NCBI RefSeq assembly: GCF_000179555.1
Contig: NZ_AECZ01000027.1
Coordinates: forward strand, 1-54,034
DNA from: Solidesulfovibrio fructosivorans JJ]
GTDB taxonomy: Bacteria > Desulfobacterota > Desulfovibrionia > Desulfovibrionales > Desulfovibrionaceae
Length of the DNA stretch: 54,034 bases
Direction: 5' to 3'
The notes beneath the pieces were generated by a model. The model worked only from the letters and a program-made list of their open reading frames with translations, had not been told where the DNA came from and did not search any database. Position 1 is the first letter of the stretch. The number at the start of each line of letters is the position of its first letter. Made by a program: the position numbers and the translations under genes. Below are positions 10,644 through 18,835 of the stretch, in pieces.

Positions 10644-10970
10644 ATGGTCGAATTGACGGAAAGCGCAAAAACCCAGCTCGACGGGTATTTTGCGGAAAAA
10701 GAAAAAAGCCCCATCCGCATCTATCTTTCCTCGGGCGGCTGAAGCGGCCCCAGACTGGCGCTGGCTCTGGATGAGCCGCGCGATACGGATGAGGTCGCCG
10801 AGGTTTCCGGCTATACGTTTGTCATTGAAAAGGACTTGGTGGAAAAGGGCGCCCCGTTTTCGGTCGACATGACCTACATGGGCTTCGCCGTCACCTCGCG
10901 CCTGGAACTCGGAGGCGGCGGCTCTTGCGGCGGCTCCTGCTCCAGCGGTTCCTGCTCCACGGGCGGCTGA
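10644..10970 (+). CDS. HesB/IscA-like selenoprotein (in-frame UGA read as selenocysteine)
   Basis: The frame runs from ATG 10644 (GGAGGAT upstream) through an in-frame TGA at 10740-10742 to TGA 10968, giving 108 residues with Sec at position 33. Both sides of the TGA match the neighbouring gene: YLSSGG-U-SGPRLALALDE here against YLNKGS-C-CGPSLTLALDE at 11095. The UGA therefore replaces a conserved cysteine and the frame is intact. A stem-loop starts two bases after the UGA. The tail is a Gly/Ser/Cys repeat (GGSCGGSC). HesB-like selenoproteins are a known family in sulfate-reducing and related bacteria; the A-type fold usually binds Fe-S clusters or iron. The exact role is unknown. Confidence 0.9.
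10740..10779 (+). promoter_or_regulatory. Selenocysteine UGA and candidate bacterial SECIS hairpin
   Basis: Directly after the UGA (10740-10742), GCGGC (10744-10748) pairs with GCCGC (10775-10779), and CCAGA (10750-10754) pairs with UCUGG (10766-10770), leaving an 11-base apical loop rich in G and U. Position and size fit a bSECIS recognised by SelB. An alternative fold pairs CCAG with CUGG at 10761-10764. Pairing was done by eye. Confidence 0.7.
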
Positions 10971-11094
10971 TCTCCCGGGCGGGGAATCCATAGGAAATCA
11001 CCGGAGCCTGGGCGCTTGACCCATTGACCAGCCTTATTTGACAATCCCATCTCCGGTGATTACCCCTTTGGCATCCCGCGTCCTGGAGGTTCGC

Positions 11095-11436
11095 ATGGTT
11101 TCTTTGACGGATACGGCTCGCGCCGAACTCGACAATTATTTCGCGGACAAACAGAAGTCCCCCATTCGCGTGTACCTCAACAAGGGCAGCTGCTGCGGCC
11201 CTTCCCTGACCCTTGCCCTCGACGAAGCCCGTGAAAACGACGACGTTTTCGACCTCAACGGCTACACCTTCGTCGTGGAAAAGGAACTGATGGCCATGGC
11301 CAGTCCCATCACCGTGGACATGACCGACTACGGCTTCTCCGTTTCCTCGAGCCTGCAGCTCGGCGGCGGTTCCTGCGGCGGTGGCTCCTGCGGCAGCGGC
11401 GGCTCCTGCGGCAGCGGCGGCTCCTGCTGCAGCTAG
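11095..11436 (+). CDS. HesB/IscA-like protein, cysteine form
   Basis: A 113-residue paralogue of the selenoprotein at 10644. It starts MVSLTDTARAELDNYFADKQKSP and has a CC pair (KGSCCGP) where the neighbour has Sec-Ser. The C-terminus is an extended cysteine-rich repeat (GGGSCGGGSCGSGG... ending SCCS), giving eight cysteines in all. I choose ATG 11095 because GGAGG lies six bases upstream; the frame is open back to 11038 without a site. A clear terminator follows. A-type Fe-S carrier or iron/selenium-linked redox function is a family-level inference. Confidence 0.9.
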   Translation: MVSLTDTARAELDNYFADKQKSPIRVYLNKGSCCGPSLTLALDEARENDDVFDLNGYTFVVEKELMAMASPITVDMTDYGFSVSSSLQLGGGSCGGGSCGSGGSCGSGGSCCS

Positions 11437-11465
11437 CCTTGGCCTTGCCTCGACGCATTTCCGAA

Positions 11466-11491
11466 GGGCCGGTCCGCCGGCCCCTTTTTTT
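11466..11491 (+). terminator. Intrinsic terminator after the Cys-form HesB-like gene
   Basis: GGGCCGG (11466-11472), loop TCCG, CCGGCCC (11477-11483), then C and seven T residues. It separates the first two HesB-like genes from the third, which has its own promoter directly afterwards. Confidence 0.9.
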
Positions 11492-11508
11492 GCCCGGCGC
11501 GGCCTTGG

Positions 11509-11538
11509 TTGACACCCCCGGACCGCCCCCGCTACTAT
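11509..11538 (+). promoter_or_regulatory. Near-consensus sigma-70 promoter for the third HesB-like gene
   Basis: TTGACA (11509-11514), an 18-base spacer and TACTAT (11533-11538). The start codon at 11546 begins only eight bases after the -10 box, so transcription is expected to start at or just before the ATG, giving a leaderless mRNA. No Shine-Dalgarno sequence is visible. Confidence 0.7.
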
Positions 11539-11545
11539 CATTGCC

Positions 11546-11878
11546 ATGGAAATCGTCGACAGCGCCGCTTTTACCGTGACCGAGGCCGCCCTTTCCGCTC
11601 TGTCCCTCCATTTCGGCGACGACCGACCGCCGTGCCTGCGCGTGTTCCTTTCCTTTATGAGCGAAAGCGGTCCCCGGCTGGAGTTGTCCCTGGACGCGCC
11701 GACCGGCGACGACGCCACGTTCGCGGTGGACGGCTGGCAATTCGCGGTCAACCGGCAGTTATGGCTTCAGGCCGCGCCGCTGACCGTGGACTGCGACGGG
11801 CAAGGATTCCGGATCCGCTCGAGTCTTGATTTTTCCGAAGCCGGCGGCTCTTGCGGCGGCTCCTGTTCGCATCATTGA
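11546..11878 (+). CDS. HesB/IscA-like protein lacking the central Cys/Sec
   Basis: A 110-residue third paralogue. Alignment by eye gives FLSFMS-E-SGPRLELSLD against YLSSGG-U-SGPRLALALD of the selenoprotein, so the Sec/Cys site is Glu. Other landmarks remain: the Asp-rich turn (APTGDD), the W-F-V strand and a short GGSCGGSCSHH tail. It was probably derived by duplication and lost the catalytic position. A single upstream Cys (PPCLRVF) remains. Transcription probably starts from the promoter at 11509 without a leader. Confidence 0.85.
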   Translation: MEIVDSAAFTVTEAALSALSLHFGDDRPPCLRVFLSFMSESGPRLELSLDAPTGDDATFAVDGWQFAVNRQLWLQAAPLTVDCDGQGFRIRSSLDFSEAGGSCGGSCSHH

Positions 11879-12161
11879 CGCGGTCGCGCCGTCTGGTTGC
11901 CGTCACGCTTTCTTTTTTGCCGAATCACGCCTTTTCCCGTTTCTTCCGATTATTTTTCCACGCCGCGCGCCGGCCCCGGCACTGTCGTTTCATCACGGGA
12001 TTTTGGCATTTTTAGCATGGTTACAGGAAGTTATTCTACCATAAAGAGCGTTTTGACCCTTTTTCCAGCCCGCCTCACTCGGGCACGACGGGTCACGCCT
12101 TGCCAAGGCCCTTGCCTTTTACTACTATTCAAATTGGTTGGCGCTACGCAAAGGAGTCCTC

Positions 12162-12548
12162 ATGCCCGGCAAAATTCTCATCGTCGATGATGAGGTGCAT
12201 ATCCGTATGCTCCTCGAGCAGACGCTTGAAGAGCTGGAGGAGGAGTGCGGCGTGGAGATCCTTTCCGCCCAGAACGGCGAGGAAGGATTGGCCCTCATCC
12301 AATCCCAAAAGCCCGACGTGGTCTTCCTGGACATCATGATGCCCAAACTCAACGGCTACGAGGTCTGCCAGCGCGTCAAGGAAGACCCGGCCATCACCGG
12401 CATCGGCATCGTGCTGCTCACGGCCAAGGGACAGGAAGTCGACCGCCGCCAGGGCATGGAACTCGGCGCGAGCCGCTACATGACCAAGCCGTTCGATCCC
12501 GACGAAGTCCTGCGCGTGGCCAAGGAACTGCTGCACCTCGACGCCTGA
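12162..12548 (+). CDS. CheY-like single-domain response regulator
   Basis: A 128-residue receiver domain only. It shows ILIVDDE, the acceptor aspartate in VVFLDIMMPKLNG, the T/A position in VLLTAKG and the lysine in YMTKPFDPDE. AAGGAG lies seven bases before ATG 12162. It is followed 11 bases later by a GAF/HD-GYP gene in the same direction, so the pair probably forms an operon in which the receiver controls the c-di-GMP enzyme. No cognate kinase is adjacent. Confidence 0.95.
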   Translation: MPGKILIVDDEVHIRMLLEQTLEELEEECGVEILSAQNGEEGLALIQSQKPDVVFLDIMMPKLNGYEVCQRVKEDPAITGIGIVLLTAKGQEVDRRQGMELGASRYMTKPFDPDEVLRVAKELLHLDA

Positions 12549-12559
12549 TACGTCCGCCC

Positions 12560-14287
12560 ATGATCGTTCTGCGGCGGCTGCTCAAAAAAAAGACATTCAG
12601 CCCGGTGCTCGACCGGGCGGCGCGGCTGCTCGGCCCGGGCTGGCAAGTGACGCTCAGCGAAAACGCGCCCGACGCCGCCGATAGCCTCGCCTGCGAGACG
12701 TTGCGCCTCGAGGGCGAGCCCATCGGCTATCTCGTCGTCACGCCGCCCCCGGACGCCCGGCTTTGTCCCTCGGAAATCCCCCGGCTGCCCGAACTGGTCC
12801 GCTTTGTCGCCGACACCCTGCAAACGCTCCTGGCCGGCGAAGTCGTCAAGCGCAGCCTGGCCGCCGAAACCCTTGGCAAATATCGCGAAATTTCCTTGCT
12901 CCACCGGGCCACCCTCGAGCTCAACGATTCGTTGCGCCCCCGGGACGTGGCCCAGGCCCTGCTCGACGAATGCCGTTTCGGCGAACTGCCGGCCCGTTCC
13001 GGCATGGTGTTTTTGCGGCCGCCGTCCTCGGAGGACTTCAGCCCGGCTTGTTCTTTTGGTGACGCCGCCACGCAACGCCTGGCGGCCATCGCCGGCTCGA
13101 CGCTTTTTTGGGACATCGCCCGCGCCCAGAAAGGGGAAATCGTCAACGAGCTCGGCAGCGACCGCCGTTGGCGGGACGAGGCCGACCTCGCCTCCCTGCT
13201 CCTTTGCCCGCTGATCGCGGCGAACCGTTGCGTGGGCATGCTGGCCCTGGCCGGCACCCCCGACGTCCGCTTCGAGGCCAGCCACCTGCAGTACGTCGGC
13301 ACGCTCGCCACCGTGGCCGGTATCGCCCTGGGCAACGCCCTGCACTTCGAGGCGGTCCAGGCGCTCATCAACTCCCTGATGCAGGCGCTGGCCACGGCCA
13401 TCGACGCCCGCGACCCCTTCACCGCCGGCCATTCCCAACGCGTGGCGCGCCTGGGCGTGGCCCTGGCCAAGGCGGTGCACGACGATACGGAGTTTTTTCC
13501 GGACGTGGCCTATACGCCCAGCGATCTGGAGGAACTGCTCTATGCCGGGCTGTTGCACGACGTCGGCAAGATCGGCATTCGCGAAGAAGTGCTGACCAAG
13601 GCCACGCGCCTGCCGGCCGGGACCATGGAGGTCATCGGCCAGCGCATGGCCCTGGAGGCGCTTGTTACCGGCCGGGACAACAAGGCGGAATTCGAAGCCC
13701 TTTCCCGCATCAACGCGGCCGACGGCATCACGCGCGAGGACGCGGCCCTGGTCGCGGCCGTGGGGGCCAGAACCGTCACCGTGGGCGAGGCGCGTCTGGC
13801 GCTTTTAACGGAGCGGGAAATCGCCTGCCTGCTCATCGCCCGGGGCAACCTCACCCCCGAGGAGCGCCGGGAAATCGAGCGCCATCCGGCCGAATCCCAC
13901 CGGATCCTGTGCCACATCCCCTTTCCCGGAAACATGGGACGGCTTTTGACGATCATCTCCCAGCACCACGAGCGCCTGGACGGCTCGGGCTATCCCGGCG
14001 GGCTCAAGGCCGATGACATTCTCTTGCAAAGCCGCATCATCGCCATCGTGGACATCTACGACGCCATCACCATGGCCCGGCACTACAAACCGGCCCTGCC
14101 TCGCGAAAAGGCCCTCGGCATCCTGTGGGCCGAAGCCCGGGCCGGACGCATCGACGCGCGGCTGGTCGAGCTGCTCGAACGCCACATCGCCACCATCGAA
14201 CGCGATTGCGAACGCTTGAGCGGCCGCATGGATTTGTCGGAATATCTGGAACAAGAGGCGGCCCCCAAAGGGGCCGGCAAGGACTGA
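12560..14287 (+). CDS. GAF/HD-GYP domain protein, probable cyclic-di-GMP phosphodiesterase
   Basis: A 575-residue protein. An N-terminal unassigned region (1-110) precedes a GAF-like domain (about 112-270) and an HD-GYP domain. Metal and catalytic motifs are HSQRVARLG (His291), LHDVGKIGI (His333-Asp334) and HHERLDGSGYPGG (His469, His470). Between the HD motif and the usual LTPEERREIERHP helix lies an insertion of roughly 70 residues not seen in minimal HD-GYP domains. HD-GYP enzymes hydrolyse c-di-GMP. I start it at ATG 12560, just after the receiver gene; its ribosome site is weak, consistent with coupling. Confidence 0.93.
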   Translation: MIVLRRLLKKKTFSPVLDRAARLLGPGWQVTLSENAPDAADSLACETLRLEGEPIGYLVVTPPPDARLCPSEIPRLPELVRFVADTLQTLLAGEVVKRSLAAETLGKYREISLLHRATLELNDSLRPRDVAQALLDECRFGELPARSGMVFLRPPSSEDFSPACSFGDAATQRLAAIAGSTLFWDIARAQKGEIVNELGSDRRWRDEADLASLLLCPLIAANRCVGMLALAGTPDVRFEASHLQYVGTLATVAGIALGNALHFEAVQALINSLMQALATAIDARDPFTAGHSQRVARLGVALAKAVHDDTEFFPDVAYTPSDLEELLYAGLLHDVGKIGIREEVLTKATRLPAGTMEVIGQRMALEALVTGRDNKAEFEALSRINAADGITREDAALVAAVGARTVTVGEARLALLTEREIACLLIARGNLTPEERREIERHPAESHRILCHIPFPGNMGRLLTIISQHHERLDGSGYPGGLKADDILLQSRIIAIVDIYDAITMARHYKPALPREKALGILWAEARAGRIDARLVELLERHIATIERDCERLSGRMDLSEYLEQEAAPKGAGKD

Positions 14288-14317
14288 GACCGTCGGCGGG
14301 GCGTCAAAACGCCCCTG

Positions 14318-14782
14318 TCACAGGGCGGATTTGTCCACCACGGCGGCGGAAAGCTCCGCTTCGGCCGCGATCTTACCGTCCACGGTCGCCTCGACATGCA
14401 TCCGGCAAAGCGTCATCCGGCGCTTCAGGTCGAAGCAGCGCAGCACAAGCTGGTCCCCCGGCGTCACCGGCCGACGGAATTTGGCCTTTTCCACGCCCGT
14501 GAACATGAAGATGCGGTCCCCAAGCGGACCTTCGAGGCTCTTGGATACGAGCAGCCCGCCCGCCTGGGCCAGGGCCTCCAGGATCAGCATGCCCGGCATG
14601 ACGGGCAGGCCCGGGAAATGTCCCTGAAAAAAAGGCTCGTTCACGGTCACGTTCTTGATGGCCGTAATGGAGACCCCGGGCTCGTATTCCAACACGCGGT
14701 CGACCAGCAAAAACGGGTAACGGTGGGGGAGCAGATCGAAGATTTCGGTAACGGCGATTGCGCCGCCGGGAGTGGCCGTCAT
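14318..14782 (-). CDS. fabZ: 3-hydroxyacyl-ACP dehydratase FabZ
   Basis: A 154-residue hotdog-fold dehydratase of fatty acid synthesis. Motifs include FDLLPHRYPFLLVDRV, NEPFFQGHFPGLPVMPGM with the catalytic histidine, and the glutamate-bearing LILEALAQAGG. Length is typical. In many Gram-negatives fabZ sits with lpxD and lpxA after skp; here the gene after it is convergent (12560-14287) and lpxD/lpxA are absent. A hairpin lies between skp and fabZ, so it may be partly uncoupled from the operon. Confidence 0.96.
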   Translation of the reverse strand: MTATPGGAIAVTEIFDLLPHRYPFLLVDRVLEYEPGVSITAIKNVTVNEPFFQGHFPGLPVMPGMLILEALAQAGGLLVSKSLEGPLGDRIFMFTGVEKAKFRRPVTPGDQLVLRCFDLKRRMTLCRMHVEATVDGKIAAEAELSAAVVDKSAL

Positions 14783-14810
14783 GGCGCCCTTCTTTCCTTG
14801 AGGTGTAGAA

Positions 14811-14843
14811 AAGGGGCCGGAGCGCCAGGCGCTCCGGCCCCTT
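14811..14843 (-). terminator. Hairpin between skp and fabZ (attenuator or terminator)
   Basis: AAGGGGCCGGAGC pairs with GCTCCGGCCCCTT around a GCCAGGC loop. Read on the minus strand it is followed by a short T run (CCTTTTC). It lies 23 bases after the skp stop and 28 bases before the fabZ start, so it may reduce readthrough into fabZ. Confidence 0.7.
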
Positions 14844-14865
14844 GACCGTCCACGGCGTGGCGGAC

Positions 14866-15372
14866 TTATTTGCTTCTGTCGAATTGGGCCCTGACCGCGG
14901 AAGTCACGTCCATCTTGGGATCGTAATACGGGACGCTGCGGGCTTCGAGAATGATGGTGTAGCCGTTTTTGGCGGCGTACTCGGAAACGACCTTCTGCAG
15001 GCGGTTTAAAAGCGGCTGCAACACGCCCTGCTGGGCCTGCTGCTCTTCCTGCTGGAGCTTGTTGCGGTCGTCGAGATACTTGCGGGCCTTGGCCTCGAAA
15101 TCGGCCGCCTTGCTCTTCATGGCGTCCTGGGACAGGGCCACGCTCTTTTTCTGCAGTTCGTTCTGCATTTTCTTGAGATTGTCACCCTGGGCGGCGATGG
15201 CCTTTTCCCGGGATTCGAACCGCGACTTGAGCCCGGAAAGGGCCGCCTTGCCGACGCTGGAATTGGACAGTGCGTCATCAAGGTTGATGATGCCGATCTT
15301 GCCCTGGGCAAACGCCGACACCGGCACGACCAGAATGGCCAAAATGATCAAAACCCGTAACATACCGCCCAT
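14866..15372 (-). CDS. skp: Skp/OmpH-family periplasmic chaperone
   Basis: A 168-residue protein with a signal peptide (about residues 1-22, cleavage near AFA/QG). The mature N-terminus KIGIINLDDAL matches the Skp strand. A long Lys/Glu/Gln-rich coiled coil (about 45-125) follows, and the end returns to the beta core (YTIILEARSVPYYDPKMD). AAGGAG lies seven bases before the ATG. It carries unfolded outer-membrane proteins to BamA, whose gene is immediately upstream in the same operon. Confidence 0.93.
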   Translation of the reverse strand: MGGMLRVLIILAILVVPVSAFAQGKIGIINLDDALSNSSVGKAALSGLKSRFESREKAIAAQGDNLKKMQNELQKKSVALSQDAMKSKAADFEAKARKYLDDRNKLQQEEQQAQQGVLQPLLNRLQKVVSEYAAKNGYTIILEARSVPYYDPKMDVTSAVRAQFDRSK

Positions 15373-15507
15373 TACTCGACTCCTTGCTCGTTCCGTGTGT
15401 TTCGGGGCGTCCCCCGGTTCGTCAGCCCAGTTGCGTGTAGGGGAAGCGTGGCTTGACGCGGCGCTTCCCCGATTCGATGTCCCGTCGTCGTCCTTGGCCG
15501 GCGTTTC

Positions 15508-18159
15508 CTAGAACGTCTGGCCCATGGAGAACCCGACCTGCGACGGTTGCAGGTGATGCTTCTCGGCGTCGAGGCCGTAGCCGTACTCCACCCGGATCAG
15601 GCCCATCGGCGAGTACCAGCGGACGCCGGCGCCGACGCTCTTGTAGAGGTCCGAGTTGATATCGTTGTAGTCGCCCCAGGAATTACCGGCGTCGAAGAAG
15701 ACCACGCCGAGCAGCCCGTTGGACTTGCTGATGGGGAAGATGGTTTCAAAGTTGGTGAAGAATTCCGCCTTGCCGCCGATGCGCTCGTGGGTCCAGGGGT
15801 CCTTGGGCGAGATCTTGTCGAGCTCGTAACCGCGGACGTTGTTGATGCCGCCGAGGTAGAAGCGCTGGTAGACCGGGATGTCGCCGCCGGAGTTGGGCAG
15901 CAGCACGCCGACCTGTCCGCGCCAGTGGAAGACCAGATCGAGCGGCAGCGGCTGGAAGAAGTTCGAGGTGAACATCGGCTTGACGTACGCGTCGTCGCCG
16001 CCCACCGCGCCGCCGGCGTATTCCAGGGACAAGGTGTTCTTGGTGCCCTTGGTCGGCTTGGTGGCGCTGTCCACGGTATCGCGATCGATTTCGGCGTAGA
16101 CGGCGCTGGACCAGTGCCAGCCGGCCGACTGCTGGATCGTGCTCGAGGAGTTCCAGTTGAGGTGATAGATGTGGTAGTGGTCCAGGCGGTAATCCCAGGA
16201 CAGCACGGTGTATTCGCCAAGGGGATAGGCGAAGCGGATCTTGCCGCCGGTGGTGGTCTTCTTGAAGTCGTCGTAGGCCCGGTAGACTTCGTAGACGTCC
16301 GCGCCCACGGCCAGGTTGGAGTCGTAGAGCCGGGGGTTGGTAAACGACAGGATGCCCCGGCTGGACTTGCCGCTGAACATGCCCTGGAACTTGGCGTGGT
16401 AGCCCTTGCCGAAGAGGTTCTTCTCCTCGACCGAGCCGCCGAAGAACACGCTGTCCGAGGTGGAGTAACCGGCGCCCAGGCTGATGGAACCGGTGTTCTT
16501 GTCCTTGACCTTGACCTTGATGTCCACTTCGTTCGGATTGTCGGTGGGCACGGTCTCGATATCGACCTTCTCGAAGTACTCGATCTTGTCCAGGCGCTCG
16601 TTGGAGCGGCGCAGCTTGGAGCCGGAGAAGAGATCGCCGTCGGCGAGCTTGACCTCGCGGCGGATCACGTTGTCGCGGGTCTTTTCGTTGCCCTCGATGG
16701 ACACGCGGCGCACATAGACCTTGCGGCCCTTGTTGATCACGTAGACGATGTCGATGACCTTGGTGTCGGGATGCTTTTGCATGTCCACGTCGGCCTCGGC
16801 GAAGGCATAGCCGTCGTCGGCGTAGAGCTCGGCCAGGGCGTTGAGGTCGTCGCGCACGACCGAGCGGTTGAAATACTCGCCCTTGGCCGAAAGCTCGTCG
16901 AGCTTGATGCGGTCCATGAGCTTGGGTTCGTCGTAAAGCAGGTCGCCGGAGAAGGACACGCTGCCGACCTTGTAGCGATCGCCTTCCTCCACCCGGAAGA
17001 TGACGGTGATGCCGTCGTCGCCGTAGACCACCTCGGGCTGGCCCACCTTGGCGTCAACAAAGCCCCGGTTGGCGTAGTAGGCCTCGAGGGCGGCGGCGTC
17101 GCGTTCGAGCATCTCCTCCTTGAGCACGCCCGATCCGGTGATCCAGGACCAGAAATGGCGGGTGGAGGTGGCCAGCTCGGCTTTCAGGTCGTCTGGATCG
17201 ATCTGCTTGGCGCCCTCGATCTTGACTTCCTTGATATAGAGCTTCTTGGGCTCCTTGATGATGATATTGAGGCGGGCCACCCGGGGATCGGTCTGTTCCA
17301 GCTCGTAGGTGACCTCGGTCTTGTAGTAGCCCTTCTTGCTGTAGAGCTCGCGGATCTTGCCCAGGTCGTCGGCCAGCACCTTGAGGTTGAGGACGCCGCC
17401 GGCCTTGGTGCTCATGACCTCCAGGATGTCGTCCTTTTTCACGTCGCCGTTGCCGGTGACGCCGATGGCCTGGATGCGCGGCTTTTCCTTGACCACGAAG
17501 GTCAGCTTCTTGCCGCCCGGGACGTTGTCCAGGCGCACCTGGACGTCATCGAAATAGCCCATGTCGAAGAGCTTCTTGATGTCTTCGTTGACGGCCTTGG
17601 GATCGTAATTCTGGTTGACCTGGCTCTTGATCTTTAAGAGCACCACTTCCTTGTCGAGGATGGAGTTGCCTTCGACGTCCACCTCGACAATGCGGTCCGT
17701 GGAGCCCACGGCCGAGACCTGGTTCTTGATCTTCTGGGCCAGATCGGTCGCGGCGGCGTCGAGGCCCATGAGATTTTTGGCCGTGGCGAAGACCGTGGCC
17801 GGCTCGCCGCCGGAGGTCTTGGCCACGCGGGCGTCGAGGCTCACCGCCTCACCCACCTTGGACATGCTGCCGTAGACCACGTAGTCGGCCTTGGCCGAGG
17901 CGGCCTGGCGACGGGCGGCGGCCGCGTCGCGGGCCGGGGTCGCGCCCTCGGCCACGGAGGCGACGCCGTCGGCCTTGAGCTTGTCCATCAGCATGCGGGG
18001 AAGGCTCTTCTGGACGGACTGCAGGGCGTCGGCCGCATTGATCTCAAAGGGCAGCACCAGCACCTTTCCGGACTGGGCCAGGGCCTGCCCCGCGGCCAAC
18101 GCCACCAGGCACGCCGCAAGGATAAGCCCTTCAAGACCGATTCGTTTCATTGCGCGCAT
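15508..18159 (-). CDS. bamA: Outer-membrane protein assembly factor BamA, with N-terminal extension
   Basis: An 883-residue precursor. A signal peptide (about 1-27) is followed by a roughly 150-residue N-terminal domain (GKVLVLPFEINAADALQ..., KADYVVYGSMSKVGEAV) not part of classical BamA. It resembles small periplasmic domains that compute outer-membrane protein-linked activity, but I cannot name it. Five POTRA-type repeats follow (about 180-520), then a beta-barrel (about 540-883) ending GFSMGQTF with the C-terminal Phe signature. GGAG precedes ATG 18159, which overlaps the lolD end by 29 bases, so translation is probably coupled. Confidence 0.93.
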   Translation of the reverse strand: MRAMKRIGLEGLILAACLVALAAGQALAQSGKVLVLPFEINAADALQSVQKSLPRMLMDKLKADGVASVAEGATPARDAAAARRQAASAKADYVVYGSMSKVGEAVSLDARVAKTSGGEPATVFATAKNLMGLDAAATDLAQKIKNQVSAVGSTDRIVEVDVEGNSILDKEVVLLKIKSQVNQNYDPKAVNEDIKKLFDMGYFDDVQVRLDNVPGGKKLTFVVKEKPRIQAIGVTGNGDVKKDDILEVMSTKAGGVLNLKVLADDLGKIRELYSKKGYYKTEVTYELEQTDPRVARLNIIIKEPKKLYIKEVKIEGAKQIDPDDLKAELATSTRHFWSWITGSGVLKEEMLERDAAALEAYYANRGFVDAKVGQPEVVYGDDGITVIFRVEEGDRYKVGSVSFSGDLLYDEPKLMDRIKLDELSAKGEYFNRSVVRDDLNALAELYADDGYAFAEADVDMQKHPDTKVIDIVYVINKGRKVYVRRVSIEGNEKTRDNVIRREVKLADGDLFSGSKLRRSNERLDKIEYFEKVDIETVPTDNPNEVDIKVKVKDKNTGSISLGAGYSTSDSVFFGGSVEEKNLFGKGYHAKFQGMFSGKSSRGILSFTNPRLYDSNLAVGADVYEVYRAYDDFKKTTTGGKIRFAYPLGEYTVLSWDYRLDHYHIYHLNWNSSSTIQQSAGWHWSSAVYAEIDRDTVDSATKPTKGTKNTLSLEYAGGAVGGDDAYVKPMFTSNFFQPLPLDLVFHWRGQVGVLLPNSGGDIPVYQRFYLGGINNVRGYELDKISPKDPWTHERIGGKAEFFTNFETIFPISKSNGLLGVVFFDAGNSWGDYNDINSDLYKSVGAGVRWYSPMGLIRVEYGYGLDAEKHHLQPSQVGFSMGQTF

Positions 18160-18835
18160 AGAGTTCTCCACCCTGCAGCTCCAGTCTCCGGCCCATGAGA
18201 GCGGCCAGGTTATGGTTGTGAGTGACCACAACCAATGTCATGCCGAGCTCGGCGTTAAGACGGGCGAGTACCTCGCCCACCTTGGCGCCTGTGGCTTCGT
18301 CCAGGTTGCCGGTGGGTTCGTCGGCCAGAAGAACGCCTGGCCGTAATAGGACAGCACGGGCGATGGCCGCCCTCTGCCTCTCTCCCCCGGAAAGCGTTGT
18401 TACCCTGTGTTCGGCCCTTTCATCAAGCCCCACGAGCGATAAAGATGCCCTGGCCCTGTCGAAAGCCTCGCGACGCGCGACGCCTGCGATAAGCGCCGGC
18501 ATGGCCACGTTTTCCACGGTCGAAAATTCCGGCAGCAGATGATGAAATTGAAAGACAAAACCGATTTCCCGGTTGCGCACACGGGCCGCCTCCGCGGGCG
18601 TAAGCGCGGCCAAGTCGCGCCCGCGAAACCGGACCTCGCCCGCGGTGGGCTTATCCAGGGCCCCGAGCAGGTGCAGCAGCGTGGACTTGCCCGACCCCGA
18701 CGCGCCGAGGATGGCCATGGAGTCGCCGGCCGGGATGGTGAAATCCAGGCCTTTTAAAACCACGACCTCTTCGGCCGGCCCTTGATAGGCCTTGCGCACC
18801 CGGATCAGTTCGTACAGCGGGGCGGCATCAGTCAT
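18131..18835 (-). CDS. lolD: Lipoprotein-releasing system ATP-binding protein LolD
   Basis: A 234-residue ABC ATPase of the LolD/MacB subgroup. Walker A is GASGSGKSTLL, the signature is LSGGERQRAAIARA, and Walker B is GVLLADEPTGNLD, the LolD-type sequence. It overlaps the lolC stop in ATGACTGA and the start of bamA. It drives release of lipoproteins from the inner membrane to the carrier LolA. Confidence 0.95.
   Translation of the reverse strand: MTDAAPLYELIRVRKAYQGPAEEVVVLKGLDFTIPAGDSMAILGASGSGKSTLLHLLGALDKPTAGEVRFRGRDLAALTPAEAARVRNREIGFVFQFHHLLPEFSTVENVAMPALIAGVARREAFDRARASLSLVGLDERAEHRVTTLSGGERQRAAIARAVLLRPGVLLADEPTGNLDEATGAKVGEVLARLNAELGMTLVVVTHNHNLAALMGRRLELQGGELYARNETNRS

Noticed and set aside
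10644-10970. Pseudogene reading of the first HesB-like gene because of the TGA
   Set aside because: The frame continues with conserved family sequence on both sides and a hairpin follows the UGA, which favours selenocysteine.
12000-12020. Possible sigma-54 promoter (GGC...GC) before the receiver gene
   Set aside because: The spacing between the GG and GC elements is two bases too short.
12245-12559. Upstream extension of the HD-GYP gene to residue 680
   Set aside because: The extension overlaps the receiver gene in another frame and lacks a ribosome site; ATG 12560 is better.
15547-17637. 696-residue plus-strand frame opposite bamA
   Set aside because: Antisense to bamA, biased composition (Val/Asp/Gly/Leu), no family features.
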